DNA of 64,000 nt from Entomohabitans teleogrylli (GCF_001484765.1 NZ_LLXO01000015.1:112143-176142); one strand, 5' to 3'; positions 18,556 through 28,370 are shown, counted from the first letter of the stretch. Numbers and translations are program-made. Notes: generated by a model from the letters alone, not told the origin.

Positions 18556-20681
18556 TTAACCTGCAACTGGAGACGGCTTATTTCCGGTAATAGTGCAATC
18601 AATAACCCTATTTGCTGCAATACCAGCGGTTCTTTGCTGTCCGGGCGCGGCTCCAGGCTGGCGATACGCGCTTCCAGACTGGCCAGATATTGCTGGATGC
18701 GCGGCTCATCGTCAGGAGAGTGGTGCAGGGCGTCATCGACATAACAGACGGCATCGTCCAGTAGCGCCAGTATTTCCGGTGTGGACAGCTTTTCGCGATG
18801 AGCCCCCAGCGCGGAGATGTAGCTATTAAATGTGTGATTCAGGCAAAGCAGTCGGAAGGCCATCTCACGGGTTGCCGGAGTGATACGCGGCTCGCTGGAC
18901 ATATTAGAGACCACGGAGGCCAGCTCCGCGTCCCGGTTATGGGCATCACGCCGGGCAATACGGTAGTCCAGGCGGTTATCGCGTCCCTGGTGATATTGCT
19001 CAAGAATGGCATCCAGGTAGCGGCAGTTGGCATTAATGGCCCGGGAGATAACCTGCGGGAGACGGCGAAAACGCCAGTCTGGCCAGATAAAGCTGACTGC
19101 CGCCCAGGCTATGGCGCAGCCGACCAGGGTATCGATGACGCGTGGCAGGGCGACCTCGAACCCTTCGCCGAGCAGGTTAAAGCAGAGCAGTACCAGCAGT
19201 GTGATAAACATGGTGGCGTGGGCATACTGAACGTTGCGAAATGCGAAAAACAGTACTCCGGTAATGACGATCAGTGTCAACTGGCCTTCAATGGATGGAA
19301 CCAACAATAACATCGGAATACCCAGGGCAATACCCGCCAGGGTACCGATGATTCTCAGCGCCAGCCGGCGACGGGTGGCGTTGTAGTTCGGCTGGCACAC
19401 AAACAGGCTGGTCAGCAAAATCCAGTAACCATGGTGCATGCCGGTCACCTGAATGATGGCGTAACCCAGGCACAGAACAAGGGACATACGCACGGCATGG
19501 CGAAAGAGTGCGGATTCCGGCGTGAAGTTATGACGCAGGCGCAGCCAGATATCGCTGAAACCGTGCAGGCTATCGTCAGCCAGTTTGTTTTCCTGTTCAT
19601 TACCTGAACTGGCCTGAGCCTGTTCAGATTCAATGGTGGCCAATTGAGCGTCGATCGCTTTCAGGTTATTGAGCAAGTAGCCGACGGCTTTCAGCTCAGG
19701 GAGGGATTTAGCGCCATTGGCGTTTTTAAAGCGCTCAATCGCTGCATCCAGATGGGAAAATGCCCGCTCAAAATGAGGATCGTGCTGGTAGGAGGTGCGT
19801 AGCAAAATGGATCGTGACAACTGCTGGCAGGCCAGCGCCTGCATGGAGAGCACCCGCTGGAAGCGGAACATAATGTCGGTATAGCGGAACGTATCCCGTA
19901 GCGTCTGATATTGAATGTGCGATGAACTTGCCCGCTCATGAATATCCTGGGCGACAAAGTAGTAATGCAGCGTGCGCCGGGTACCACGCTGGCCCCGGTC
20001 TCCACGCAGACGCGTCAGCAGCGAGGATTTAGTCTGGTTGAGGATAGTCACCAGTTGGCTGTTCGCCATCGCCAGATCGTACAACGGCGCCTGCTGTTCA
20101 TCTTCAATATCAGGATCAAACAGCCGGGATTTTAGCTCAAGGTAGTGCGCCAGTTGTTCATAACAGCGCCCGAGGTTGTCCTGTAATGGTCGTATCGGGA
20201 ATATCAGATGGCCTGCTAATGTCAGCAGGTTATACCACATAGCGCCCGCCAGCAGCAGTAGAGGCTGCTGATACCAGTGGTCATATAGCGAGATCCCCAG
20301 CATGGTATAAATTGCAATCAGCAGAGCGCCAAAGGCAATTGTCGCATAGCGCTGCCCAAGGCCGCCAAGCAGGATAAATCCGCTGGTGGATAGCGTCAGA
20401 CCCAGAGCAAATAACCACGGCCATGGAAACAGCAGTTCCACGGATGCAGAGGCGATGAAAAAGCAAAACAGGGTGATGACCAGATTGCGCAAACGCCCGG
20501 TCAGCCGATCATCAAGATCGGCCAGCGCGGCGGCAACAACGCCAAGAATCAGGGGGATCGTGAGCTTAACGTCTTCAATCCACCAGGGAAGCGCCGCCGC
20601 GCCGCTTAGCGCCAGAAAGATTCGCAGGTTATAAAGCCAGGCGCTGTTCCAGGTGTAGCGGTGTAACAAAGGGCTGAGCAT
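18540..20681 (-). CDS. yccS: YccS, FUSC-family inner-membrane protein
   Basis: Predicted efflux-type transporter of the FUSC / aromatic acid exporter family; its substrate is unknown. 713 residues with two clusters of hydrophobic helices (about 15-170 and 395-520) flanking a soluble helical region, and a C-terminal cytosolic domain. The phrase 'LTSLFVCQPNYNATRRRL' is a conserved family signature. It is downstream of yccF with a 19-base gap, so the two form an operon. A second, different FUSC gene lies at 39351. Confidence 0.92.
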   Translation of the reverse strand: MLSPLLHRYTWNSAWLYNLRIFLALSGAAALPWWIEDVKLTIPLILGVVAAALADLDDRLTGRLRNLVITLFCFFIASASVELLFPWPWLFALGLTLSTSGFILLGGLGQRYATIAFGALLIAIYTMLGISLYDHWYQQPLLLLAGAMWYNLLTLAGHLIFPIRPLQDNLGRCYEQLAHYLELKSRLFDPDIEDEQQAPLYDLAMANSQLVTILNQTKSSLLTRLRGDRGQRGTRRTLHYYFVAQDIHERASSSHIQYQTLRDTFRYTDIMFRFQRVLSMQALACQQLSRSILLRTSYQHDPHFERAFSHLDAAIERFKNANGAKSLPELKAVGYLLNNLKAIDAQLATIESEQAQASSGNEQENKLADDSLHGFSDIWLRLRHNFTPESALFRHAVRMSLVLCLGYAIIQVTGMHHGYWILLTSLFVCQPNYNATRRRLALRIIGTLAGIALGIPMLLLVPSIEGQLTLIVITGVLFFAFRNVQYAHATMFITLLVLLCFNLLGEGFEVALPRVIDTLVGCAIAWAAVSFIWPDWRFRRLPQVISRAINANCRYLDAILEQYHQGRDNRLDYRIARRDAHNRDAELASVVSNMSSEPRITPATREMAFRLLCLNHTFNSYISALGAHREKLSTPEILALLDDAVCYVDDALHHSPDDEPRIQQYLASLEARIASLEPRPDSKEPLVLQQIGLLIALLPEISRLQLQVNQLPV

Positions 20682-20700
20682 AACGTGTGGCTATCCTTAC

Positions 20701-21147
20701 TCACTGAAAACGTTGGCGCGCGTTTGCTTCCCTGGCGGCCCGGGCGGTTTCCACAGAGACCACGCGACGACCTACCGGCCACAGCGCAATGGCGGCAATT
20801 TTAAAATTGGCGATGCCGACCGGTATTCCGATAATGGTCAGACATTGCGTAATACCCGTGATGATGTGCAATACGCACAGCCACCAGCCGAAGAAAATGA
20901 ACCATAAAATATTGAGGAGCGTCCCGCCGGTATTCATCAGCGCGCTTTTGCTGTCGGGATTAAGCTCATCGACATGAATCGCCTCATTGCCATAGGGAAC
21001 CAACGACAATTTCGTAATTTCCCAGCAGGCGCGGGTCAGAGGCAGGGTAAAGATAAAAATAATGCTGACTACAGTAGCCAGCAGCCATGAGGCTGTGGTC
21101 AGAAAACCACCTAAAACAAAGTTAAGTACATTCAGTACAGTACGCAT
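20701..21147 (-). CDS. yccF: YccF, small inner-membrane protein
   Basis: Protein of unknown function, 148 residues, with two copies of the YccF domain. The hydrophobic repeats 'WLLATVVSIIFIFTLPL' and 'ILWFIFFGWWLCVLHI' indicate several transmembrane helices, and 'IGIPVGIANFKIAAIALWP' is the conserved domain core. I start at 21147 (MRTVLN) to match E. coli; the frame extends nine codons upstream. Confidence 0.93.
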   Translation of the reverse strand: MRTVLNVLNFVLGGFLTTASWLLATVVSIIFIFTLPLTRACWEITKLSLVPYGNEAIHVDELNPDSKSALMNTGGTLLNILWFIFFGWWLCVLHIITGITQCLTIIGIPVGIANFKIAAIALWPVGRRVVSVETARAAREANARQRFQ

Positions 21148-21271
21148 AAATCTCCCGGGCTGCGCAGAAAACATTACTATGCTGATTGTATCGTGTTTTT
21201 ACCTGGAGAGTGATTTCTCTGGCAGGTAAACTATCACCAGACTTATAGCGCAAACCGGATCAGATACTGGC

Positions 21272-23326
21272 ATGGAACTGAAAGCGACCTCTCTTGGTAA
21301 ACATCTGGCGCAGCACCCGTATAATCGCGTCAGGCTGCTGACCGCAGGTATTGAGGTTTCGGGCGATCGCCACGAATACCTGATTCCGTTTAACCAGTTA
21401 CTGGCCATTAACTGTAAGCGTGGCCTGGTCTGGGGGGAGCTGGAGTTTGTTCTTCCCGGGGATAAGGTGGTACGCCTTCACGGTACCGAATGGGGCGACA
21501 CCCAGCGTTTTTATCACCACTTATCCCTGAACTGGCAGCGCTGGAGCGAGGAGATGAGCATTATCTCCGCCAGTGTGCTGCAGGAACAGCTTGATGCCAT
21601 CAGTCACCTGACCAGCGGAGAGCGCTGGTTTAAACGTGAAGACGTTGAGCAGCTACAGGCGCGGCTTCGGGAAGCCCTTATCGCGCTGCCTTTGCCTCAC
21701 CAGCGTATGACATCATTTGATAACTGTCGGGAAAACTGGCTGTTGTGTCAGAGCTGGCTGGCGGAAGGTGAAAAACGTCGTGATGAGATTAATGCGCGTT
21801 TTACTGACGTAATGCTTGAGCGCTATGCGGACTTCTTCCGGGATGTGGAAAGTTCCCCCCTTAACCCTTCGCAGGCCAGAGCCGTCGTTAACGGAGAAAC
21901 CACGTTGCTGGTGCTGGCGGGGGCCGGTAGCGGGAAGACCTCCGTTCTGGTTGCCCGGGCGGGGTGGTTACTCGCGCGTGGAGAGGCGTCCGCAGAGCAG
22001 ATTTTGCTGCTGGCTTTCGGACGCCAGGCCGCGCAGGAGATGGATCAGCGGGTAGAAGAGCGGCTCCATACTACGGAGATGACTGCCCGCACGTTTCATG
22101 CGCTGGCGTTGCATATTATCCAGCAGGGAGGGCGAAAGGTGCCCGTTGTCAGCGAGCTGGAGAGCGATACGTCTGCCAGGCATCGGCTGTTGATTGAGGC
22201 GTGGCGGCAGCAGTGTCGCGAAAAAAAGGCTCAGGCGAAAGGCTGGCGGCAGTGGCTGGAAGAAGAACTACTGTGGACAATTCCCGAAGGGGATTTCTGG
22301 CAGGATGAGAAACTGGCGAGGCGCCTGGCGCCGCGTCTTGAACGCTGGTTAGGTTTGATGAGAATGCACGGTGGTTCTCAGGCCGGGATGATAGCTTCCT
22401 GTCCTGAAGCGTGCCGCGATAATTTTCAGAAGCGCATTAAACTGATGTCGCCGATCCTTAAAGCCTGGAAGTCAGCGCTGAAAGCCCAGGATGCGGTGGA
22501 TTTTTCCGGGCTGATTCACCAGGCCGTCAATGTGCTGGATAAAGGGCGTTTTGTCAGCCCGTGGAAACATATTCTTGTTGATGAGTTTCAGGATATTTCG
22601 CCGCAGCGGGCCGCACTGCTTGCCGCGCTGCGGCGGCAGAATACGCATACTACGCTGTTTGCCGTGGGCGATGACTGGCAGGCTATCTACCGCTTCAGCG
22701 GCGCAGAGTTAGGCCTGACTACCTCCTTTAGCCACCATTTTGGTGCAGGGGATTTGTGTGCGCTGGACACCACCTATCGATTTAATGACCGAATTGGCGA
22801 TATCGCTAACCGCTTTATCCAGCAGAATCCGCAACAGCTTGCCAAACCGCTGAACAGCCTGACCCGGGGCGATAAAAAATCGCTGTTGTTGTTGCCTGAA
22901 GATCAGCTTGATGCATTGCTGGATAAGCTCAGCGGTTTTGCCACGTCGCAACAGCGGATTCTGGTGCTGGGTCGTTACCATTATTTGCGTCCTTCGGCGC
23001 TGGAAAAAGCGTCAACCCGCTGGCCGAAACTGAACATTGATTTCATGACGATTCACGCCAGTAAAGGTCAGCAGGCTGACTACGTAATCATTCTCGGGCT
23101 GCGGGACGGAAAAGAGGGTTTTCCAGCGCCAGCCAGGGAATCGGTTATCGAACAGGCGCTGCTGCCGCAGCCGGAAGATTATCCTAATGCGGAAGAACGG
23201 CGCCTGCTGTATGTCGCGCTGACCCGGGCGCGGCACCGGGTATGGCTGCTGTATGATAAAGAGGCGCCGTCAGTATTTGTCGATGAGCTGGAACACCTGG
23301 GCGTTCCAGCCGTGAGAAAGCCGTAA
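21272..23326 (+). CDS. helD: HelD, DNA helicase IV
   Basis: Superfamily 1 helicase (UvrD/Rep-like), 3'-5' on DNA, 684 residues, the E. coli length. Walker A 'LAGAGSGKTS' near residue 214; Walker B 'LVDEFQDISPQR' near 436; motif III 'AVGDDWQAIYRFSGA' near 465; motif V 'TIHASKGQQADYVII' near 592; motif VI 'VALTRARHRVWLL' near 650. Its stop lies two bases from that of the convergent mgsA. Confidence 0.97.
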   Translation: MELKATSLGKHLAQHPYNRVRLLTAGIEVSGDRHEYLIPFNQLLAINCKRGLVWGELEFVLPGDKVVRLHGTEWGDTQRFYHHLSLNWQRWSEEMSIISASVLQEQLDAISHLTSGERWFKREDVEQLQARLREALIALPLPHQRMTSFDNCRENWLLCQSWLAEGEKRRDEINARFTDVMLERYADFFRDVESSPLNPSQARAVVNGETTLLVLAGAGSGKTSVLVARAGWLLARGEASAEQILLLAFGRQAAQEMDQRVEERLHTTEMTARTFHALALHIIQQGGRKVPVVSELESDTSARHRLLIEAWRQQCREKKAQAKGWRQWLEEELLWTIPEGDFWQDEKLARRLAPRLERWLGLMRMHGGSQAGMIASCPEACRDNFQKRIKLMSPILKAWKSALKAQDAVDFSGLIHQAVNVLDKGRFVSPWKHILVDEFQDISPQRAALLAALRRQNTHTTLFAVGDDWQAIYRFSGAELGLTTSFSHHFGAGDLCALDTTYRFNDRIGDIANRFIQQNPQQLAKPLNSLTRGDKKSLLLLPEDQLDALLDKLSGFATSQQRILVLGRYHYLRPSALEKASTRWPKLNIDFMTIHASKGQQADYVIILGLRDGKEGFPAPARESVIEQALLPQPEDYPNAEERRLLYVALTRARHRVWLLYDKEAPSVFVDELEHLGVPAVRKP

Positions 23327-23328
23327 AT

Positions 23329-23787
23329 TTATTTCAGGCGGTCGGCGAGGTAGCGTTGGTAGTCCGGGATCAGGATCTCAACGCTTTCGCTGAAATTGGC
23401 GGACTGAATAATAAAATCTGCTGTCGACAGGTTAGTCGCCACCGGAATGTTCCAGACCGTCGCCAGGCGCAACAAGGCTTTGACATCCGGATCGTGCGGT
23501 ACCGCGTTGAGCGGGTCCCAGAAAAAGATAAGCACGTCAACGTTACCTTCCGAGATCAACGCTCCGACCTGCTGATCGCCCCCCATCGGACCGCTGAGTA
23601 ACGCCTCCACCGGTAAACCGCTGGCGCGCTGGATCAGATTTCCGGTAGTCCCCGTGGCGCACAGGGCGTGTTTAGCGAGGATAGCTTTGTGGCGCTCTAC
23701 CCATTTTAACAGCATCTCTTTACAGTGATCGTGTGCCACCAGCGCGATATGCTTGCGCGGCGCGAGTGTACGTGTGGTTAGTTCCAT
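23329..23787 (-). CDS. mgsA: MgsA, methylglyoxal synthase
   Basis: Cytosolic enzyme that converts dihydroxyacetone phosphate to methylglyoxal and phosphate, relieving sugar-phosphate stress. 152 residues, the E. coli length. '[13 protein letters not shown]' contains the catalytic Asp71, and '[15 protein letters not shown]' contains His98. I start at 23787 (MELTTRT) by homology. In E. coli yccT lies just beyond; here only about 200 bases separate mgsA from the divergent yccU. Confidence 0.97.
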   Translation of the reverse strand: MELTTRTLAPRKHIALVAHDHCKEMLLKWVERHKAILAKHALCATGTTGNLIQRASGLPVEALLSGPMGGDQQVGALISEGNVDVLIFFWDPLNAVPHDPDVKALLRLATVWNIPVATNLSTADFIIQSANFSESVEILIPDYQRYLADRLK

Positions 23788-23992
23788 GTTCTCTACCTGG
23801 CAGATTAAAATTGTTCCCAGCTTACTGGAAGCGACTGATGCTGCAAGATTCACGATCAAAAAAAGCCGCTTCTGCTGACCGGCATCCTGTTTCGCTGCGC
23901 GTCTGGATACTCCCTGTACAGTATCAGGCTCCTGGACCGGGCGGGCATGACCGGTTTAGCATACACTTTTGCAGGATGACTCAGGGGGATCT

Positions 23993-24406
23993 ATGAAAGA
24001 AACCGATATTGCAGAGATTTTAAAGAATACCCATACCATCGCGCTGGTGGGAGCCAGCGACAAGCCGGATCGGCCCAGTTATCGCGTGATGGCCTATTTA
24101 CTGGAGCAGGGATATCACGTGATTCCCGTTTCCCCAAAAGTGGCAGGAAAGACTTTGATGGGGCAGCAGGGCTACGGTTCTCTGGCCGAGGTACCGGAAA
24201 AAATTGATATGGTGGATGTCTTTCGCAATGCGGAGGCAGCCTGGGAGGTAGCTCAGGAGGCGATAGCCGTCGGCGCGAAGACGCTGTGGCTTCAGTTAGG
24301 GGTGATTAATGATCAGGCCGCGGTGCTGGCGCGCGATGCGGGCCTTAATGTGGTGATGGATCGTTGCCCTGCAATAGAAATCCCGCGGCTGGGGCTGGCG
24401 AAATAG
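23993..24406 (+). CDS. yccU: YccU, CoA-binding domain protein
   Basis: Small Rossmann-fold protein resembling the CoA-binding domain of succinyl-CoA synthetase; function unknown. 137 residues, matching E. coli. '[18 protein letters not shown]' near residue 15 is the nucleotide-binding loop, and '[11 protein letters not shown]' is the conserved C-terminal motif. The start ATG at 23993 has AGGGGG upstream. It ends at a bidirectional terminator shared with hspQ. Confidence 0.93.
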   Translation: MKETDIAEILKNTHTIALVGASDKPDRPSYRVMAYLLEQGYHVIPVSPKVAGKTLMGQQGYGSLAEVPEKIDMVDVFRNAEAAWEVAQEAIAVGAKTLWLQLGVINDQAAVLARDAGLNVVMDRCPAIEIPRLGLAK

Positions 24407-24407
24407 C

Positions 24408-24431
24408 AAAAACCCCGCGGCTGCGGGGTTT
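24408..24431. terminator. Bidirectional terminator between yccU and hspQ
   Basis: The stem AAACCCCGC (24410-24418) / GCGGGGTTT (24423-24431) has a 4-nt loop, with an A-tract before it, and sits between two convergent genes. Confidence 0.8.
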
Positions 24432-24434
24432 AGC

Positions 24435-24752
24435 TTAGTTGCGCAGGCGAGGTGCCTGTAGCTGACGACGAATCGAAGCGGCCAGTTCGTCCATTGATGG
24501 CTGCTCAGGATGTTCCTGCTGAATCTCGCCGCTCAATTGCGCCTCTGCCAGATACGTATGGACCGCATGACCATCATCGTCTTCCATCACGACGTGGTAC
24601 CACGGGGCAGAGCGCAACTCTGCATTTACCGCCAGTTCGTCCGCTGCCGGCTCCTCCAGCGAGTATTCAGGGTCAATGTCCACTACAACGCCGAGGTAGC
24701 CTAACAGGGAATGACGCACTTGCTGGCCAATACCAAATTTGCTGGCAATCAT
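24435..24752 (-). CDS. hspQ: HspQ, heat shock protein and Lon specificity enhancer
   Basis: Hemimethylated-DNA binding-like small protein that stimulates degradation of denatured or specific proteins by Lon; sigma32-dependent in E. coli. 105 residues. '[21 protein letters not shown]' and '[21 protein letters not shown]' are near-identical to E. coli, as is the tail 'APRLRN'. The start at 24752 is set by homology; a GTG two codons upstream is possible. Confidence 0.95.
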   Translation of the reverse strand: MIASKFGIGQQVRHSLLGYLGVVVDIDPEYSLEEPAADELAVNAELRSAPWYHVVMEDDDGHAVHTYLAEAQLSGEIQQEHPEQPSMDELAASIRRQLQAPRLRN

Positions 24753-24814
24753 AGTCACCTCCCGAAAAACGTTACTTCTGCTGTTAATATGTGGGCAGCT
24801 TTCCCTTTTTCAAG

Positions 24815-26035
24815 TTACATGATGCGGCAGGCGAAACCTTTCAGATAAAGCCCTTCCGGATAGCTGGCGATCACCGGATGGTCAGCTGCCTGGCGGAACT
24901 GCTCTATTAATTGTATATCACGCCCGGCATCAAGTGCGGCATCTGCAACGATTTTCTGAAATAAATCGCTGGTCATTAATCCGGAGCAGGAAAAGGTCAG
25001 TAATGTCCCACCGGGATTCAGCAACTGTATCGCCAGCATATTAATGTCTTTATAACCACGGCAGGCGCCGGCCAGTTGACCTTTGTTTTCAACAAACTTG
25101 GGCGGATCCATGATGATAACGTCGAATTTCTCCCCGTCATCGCGATATTTGCGAAGCAATTTAAAGACATCGTCACGGACAAATTGCGCTTTTTGCAGAT
25201 CCAGACCATTAAGTTCAACGTTCTGTCTGGCAATATCCAGTGCTTCCTGAGAGGTATCGACGCTGATAACCTGGCTGCAGCTTCCCATCAATGCCGACAC
25301 AGCAAAACCACCGGTATAGGAAAAACAGTTCAGGACGCGTCGGTTGGTGACATAACGACGCGTGGCGTAGCGGCTGTCGCGCTGATCCAGGTAATAACCG
25401 GTTTTATGGCCGTGGCGAATGTCCACCAGGAGTTGCATACCGTGTTCTTCAATGGGCAGCAGATCCGGGGGAAGCTCGCCGCAAACCGGCCCATGAGTCA
25501 GCTCCAGTCCCTCTTTTTTGCGCACGGCGACATCAGAGCGATCGTAGATGCTACTGTCCGGGTAGAGGGTTTGTAGCGCCGAAAGTAGTGCGGCGCGCTG
25601 GTATTCCGCACCGGCGGATAAGAGCTGTAATACCAGAAATGGCCCAAAGCGATCGATGGTGACGCCCGGTAACCCATCAGACTCGCCGGCAATCAGGCGA
25701 TAACTATTCAGATTATCCCGTTCGGCAAGCTCATTACGCCACTGCTGAGCGCGCTCCAGGCGGCGGATAAAAAACGCGGTGTCGATGGCTTCTGCGGCAT
25801 CGAATGTCCAGACTCTGGCGCGAATTTGTGACGCCGGGGACCACGCGCCGCGGGCAAGCCATTTCCCCTGATGATCGACAATATCGACAGTTTCCCCCGA
25901 GCGCGCCTTACCTTCCAGGCGGGCAACCGCGCCGGAAAAAACCCAGGGATGGCGGCGCAGCAGCGATTTTTCGCGCCCTTTTGCTAATACCACCCGGGGA
26001 AGGGCGGCGGATTGAGTATGCGTGGAAGCTGTCAT
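24815..26035 (-). CDS. rlmI: RlmI, 23S rRNA m5C1962 methyltransferase
   Basis: SAM-dependent methyltransferase making m5C1962 in 23S rRNA. About 406 residues versus 396 in E. coli, because of a short N-terminal extension. A PUA domain (residues ~15-80, '[15 protein letters not shown]') is followed by the EEHEA and Rossmann domains with '[15 protein letters not shown]' near 230 and '[10 protein letters not shown]' near 300; the catalytic Cys is in 'LTFSCSGLM' near 350. Two ATGs (26041 and 26035) are equally placed relative to an AGG; I chose the second. Confidence 0.94.
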   Translation of the reverse strand: MTASTHTQSAALPRVVLAKGREKSLLRRHPWVFSGAVARLEGKARSGETVDIVDHQGKWLARGAWSPASQIRARVWTFDAAEAIDTAFFIRRLERAQQWRNELAERDNLNSYRLIAGESDGLPGVTIDRFGPFLVLQLLSAGAEYQRAALLSALQTLYPDSSIYDRSDVAVRKKEGLELTHGPVCGELPPDLLPIEEHGMQLLVDIRHGHKTGYYLDQRDSRYATRRYVTNRRVLNCFSYTGGFAVSALMGSCSQVISVDTSQEALDIARQNVELNGLDLQKAQFVRDDVFKLLRKYRDDGEKFDVIIMDPPKFVENKGQLAGACRGYKDINMLAIQLLNPGGTLLTFSCSGLMTSDLFQKIVADAALDAGRDIQLIEQFRQAADHPVIASYPEGLYLKGFACRIM

Positions 26036-26139
26036 CAACATTTACCTGCTAAAACGGTATCAGCCCGGTGAATCGGACCAGAAAGAAAGGGGCGTAGCGT
26101 AGCACAGCCCCGGCTCTGACAACAGGGACCGGCAGTGAG

Positions 26140-26173
26140 CGTTTCGGCACAAAATGAAAACGTTTCGGCACAA
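26140..26173 (+). promoter_or_regulatory. Direct repeat before the ybcL-like gene, candidate AraC-type operator
   Basis: CGTTTCGGCACAA occurs twice, at 26140-26152 and 26161-26173, exactly 21 bp apart (two helical turns). This is the spacing of paired half-sites used by AraC itself. It ends 56 bp before the ybcL-like start, where an activator would contact RNA polymerase. That the ybcM-like regulator binds here is inference. Confidence 0.55.
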
Positions 26174-26229
26174 TACTGAGCTGAGCTGTCCGGTACGCTG
26201 TTCCTCAGGACTAACCTGAGGAGCAAGGT

Positions 26230-26787
26230 ATGATAATGAAATACATCAGTGCAGTTGTGTTAAGCGCCAGCATGAGTTTTAGCGCCCAGTCTGCAGAGCC
26301 GTTTACCCTGACCAGTCAGGATATTGGCGCCGGTAATACCCTGAATGAGAATCAGTTGTATCAGGGTTTTGGCTGCGCCGGGAAAAATCAGTCTCCGCAA
26401 TTGTCGTGGTCGGGGGTGCCAGAAGGAACCCGGAGTTTTGCGCTGGTGGCTTTTGACCCGGATGCGCCGACCGGGAGCGGCTGGTGGCACTGGACGGTAG
26501 TCAATATTCCGCGACAAGTGTCCCGACTGGAGAGCGGCGCCGGAGACCGGAGCGGAAACCAGTTGCCTGCCGGCGCAGTCCAGGGGCGCAATGACTTTGG
26601 CTATGCCGGTTACGGCGGCGCATGTCCCCCGGCCGGCGATAAGCCGCATCGCTACCGTTTCACACTTTGGGCGCTGAATGTCGACAGGTTACCGATTGAT
26701 GGTGATGCATCCGGTGCGCTGGTAGGATTTATGCTGCACAATCATGCCATTGCCCGCGCGGATCTGACAGCAGTCTATCGCCGCTAA
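26230..26787 (+). CDS. YbcL-like periplasmic PEBP/RKIP-family protein
   Basis: Secreted phosphatidylethanolamine-binding-protein family member, 185 residues. An N-terminal signal peptide ends near 'SAQSA|EPF' (residue 22). The family anion-binding motif is seen as 'FDPDAPTGSGWWHWTVVNIP' (about 76-95) and 'GAVQGRNDFGYAGYGGACPP' (about 115-134). It resembles E. coli YbcL of the DLP12 prophage over its whole length. The start at 26230 follows GAGGAG; an in-frame ATG at 26236 is the alternative. An AraC-type gene follows after 19 bases. The role of the family in bacteria is not settled. Confidence 0.85.
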   Translation: MIMKYISAVVLSASMSFSAQSAEPFTLTSQDIGAGNTLNENQLYQGFGCAGKNQSPQLSWSGVPEGTRSFALVAFDPDAPTGSGWWHWTVVNIPRQVSRLESGAGDRSGNQLPAGAVQGRNDFGYAGYGGACPPAGDKPHRYRFTLWALNVDRLPIDGDASGALVGFMLHNHAIARADLTAVYRR

Positions 26788-26806
26788 ACGAATACAGGAG
26801 CCCCGA

Positions 26807-27595
26807 GTGTCGGACGTTCGCTACCAGTTTAATGATCTATCGGCCGCGCAAGTTGTTTCTACCCGCAAACACAAGCTACATCGTGTCCGGCTGTTTGCGC
26901 CGGCTGTCTGCCGGGTAGAGCAGGGCAGTAAAATCATTGTTCAGGGGGCGCGTCAAATGAGCGCCACTACCGCTGAGCTGATCGTGCTGCCGGCGGATAT
27001 TGATATGGAGGTTATTAATCAACCTGCTGGCGGGCGATTTTGTTCCCGGATGCTCAGTTTGTCCGCCGATATACTGGCTTTATTCCGGGAACGCTATGTG
27101 CTTTCTCCAGTCACTGCAAAAATGACCTCCTGGTGTGTACCTGCCGATCGCGACCTGCTGCTGATGTGGCATAACGCTTTGCGGTCGGTAGAAACGGACT
27201 CCTCGCCGGAAATGCGTGTCCATCAGGTTCATGGATTACTGCTGGCGCTATATCAGGCGGGATATGGCTGGCCGCTGCTCAGGGAGCGCCACGCTTCGCT
27301 GACGGATAATGTACGGCAAGTAGTGATGCTGGCGCCGGCGGAAAACTGGAGTGTTAAAAAGGTCGCCGGGCAATTGCATATGGGGGAATCCACCTTGCGC
27401 CGCCGTCTGCAGCAGGAGTCCTCTTCATTTCGGACTCTGGTTGAAGAAGTTCGAATGGCTTATGCGCTTACCCGGCTGCAAACCACGGCGTTGCCGATTG
27501 GTGAGATCGCTCATCAATGCGGCTATCTTTCACCATCACGTTTTACAGCCCGTTTTCAGCAACACTATGGTTTGCTTCCGCGACATGTACGCTGA
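26807..27595 (+). CDS. YbcM-like AraC-family transcriptional regulator
   Basis: 262 residues starting at GTG 26807 (AGGAG upstream). The C-terminal 100 residues form the two helix-turn-helix AraC domain: 'WSVKKVAGQLHMGESTLRRRL' near 180-200 and 'IGEIAHQCGYLSPSRFTARFQQHYG' (second helix-turn-helix plus signature, near 228-252). The N-terminal half is a short sensing domain of unknown ligand. The ybcL-ybcM order and strand match the pair in the E. coli DLP12 prophage, but no phage genes are near. The direct repeat at 26140 is its likely operator. Confidence 0.85.
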   Translation: MSDVRYQFNDLSAAQVVSTRKHKLHRVRLFAPAVCRVEQGSKIIVQGARQMSATTAELIVLPADIDMEVINQPAGGRFCSRMLSLSADILALFRERYVLSPVTAKMTSWCVPADRDLLLMWHNALRSVETDSSPEMRVHQVHGLLLALYQAGYGWPLLRERHASLTDNVRQVVMLAPAENWSVKKVAGQLHMGESTLRRRLQQESSSFRTLVEEVRMAYALTRLQTTALPIGEIAHQCGYLSPSRFTARFQQHYGLLPRHVR

Positions 27596-27664
27596 AGCGT
27601 GGGGTGATTGTTTGTTATGCTGAGTTAATTAGTCATGTACGCCAGCGATGTGGAGGGGAAAATT

Positions 27665-27943
27665 ATGTCTGTGTGCATAATGGCCTGGGTGTATGGCCGG
27701 GTTCAGGGCGTAGGGTTCCGCTACAGCACCCAGTGGGAAGCCCGGCGCCTGGGGGTTAGCGGCTATGCCCGCAATCTGGATGATGGCAGCGTAGAAGTAC
27801 TGGCCTGCGGCGAACAGGCGGAGGTTGAGCAACTGCTTGCCTGGCTTAAGGCCGGGGGGCCGCGAGGCGCCCGGGTGGATAAAGTGGTCACTGAACCTCA
27901 TCACCCGGGGCAGGAGTGGACCAGGTTCAGTATTCGCTACTGA
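27665..27943 (+). CDS. yccX: Acylphosphatase
   Basis: Small cytosolic enzyme hydrolysing carboxyl-phosphate bonds. 92 residues, the E. coli length. The phosphate loop '[11 protein letters not shown]' (about 10-20) with the catalytic Arg, and the catalytic Asn in '[13 protein letters not shown]' (about 37-49), are intact. I start at 27665; ten further in-frame codons upstream are not conserved. Its stop abuts that of convergent tusE (27943/27944). Also called acyP. Confidence 0.95.
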   Translation: MSVCIMAWVYGRVQGVGFRYSTQWEARRLGVSGYARNLDDGSVEVLACGEQAEVEQLLAWLKAGGPRGARVDKVVTEPHHPGQEWTRFSIRY

Positions 27944-28273
27944 TTAAATACATTTAACCGGTTTGGGCAACCCGGCGATTTTGGTTGCCTGCTTTGCCGG
28001 GCCTTTCGGAAACAGGCGATACAGATAGCGGCTGTTGCCTTTATCCTCACCAAATTTACTGGCCATCGCCTTTACCAGCATGCGGATTGCCGGTGAGGTG
28101 TTAAATTCCAGATAGAAGTCGCGCACAAAGCGCACCACTTCCCAGTGTTCGGCAGAAAGCGTGATATTTTCCTGCGCGGCGATAACTTCAGCCATAGGTT
28201 CAGTCCACTGCTGACTGTTCTTCAGGTAGCCTTCGCTATCGGTTTCGATTTCGCGGCCTTCAAAAATAAACAT
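27944..28273 (-). CDS. tusE: TusE, sulfur carrier for tRNA 2-thiouridine
   Basis: DsrC-family sulfurtransferase that takes persulfide from TusBCD and passes it to MnmA for thiolation of U34 in tRNAs. 109 residues. The C-terminal arm 'GLPKPVKCI' has the penultimate persulfide-carrying Cys. '[19 protein letters not shown]' is identical to E. coli. I start at 28273 (MFIFEG); a second ATG two codons upstream is possible. Confidence 0.96.
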   Translation of the reverse strand: MFIFEGREIETDSEGYLKNSQQWTEPMAEVIAAQENITLSAEHWEVVRFVRDFYLEFNTSPAIRMLVKAMASKFGEDKGNSRYLYRLFPKGPAKQATKIAGLPKPVKCI

Positions 28274-28370
28274 ATGCATCCGGTTTTACTTTCAAACTGG
28301 GCGCAGTGTAGCAAAATTTGCCTGCTAACCACAAAGCCCGGTAAACAGCGCTATCTGCGGTTTTGTCCAC

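Noticed and set aside
23930..23960. CTGTACAG stretch near 23917 as a second LexA box
   Set aside because: The half-sites are too close; LexA needs CTGT-N8-ACAG.
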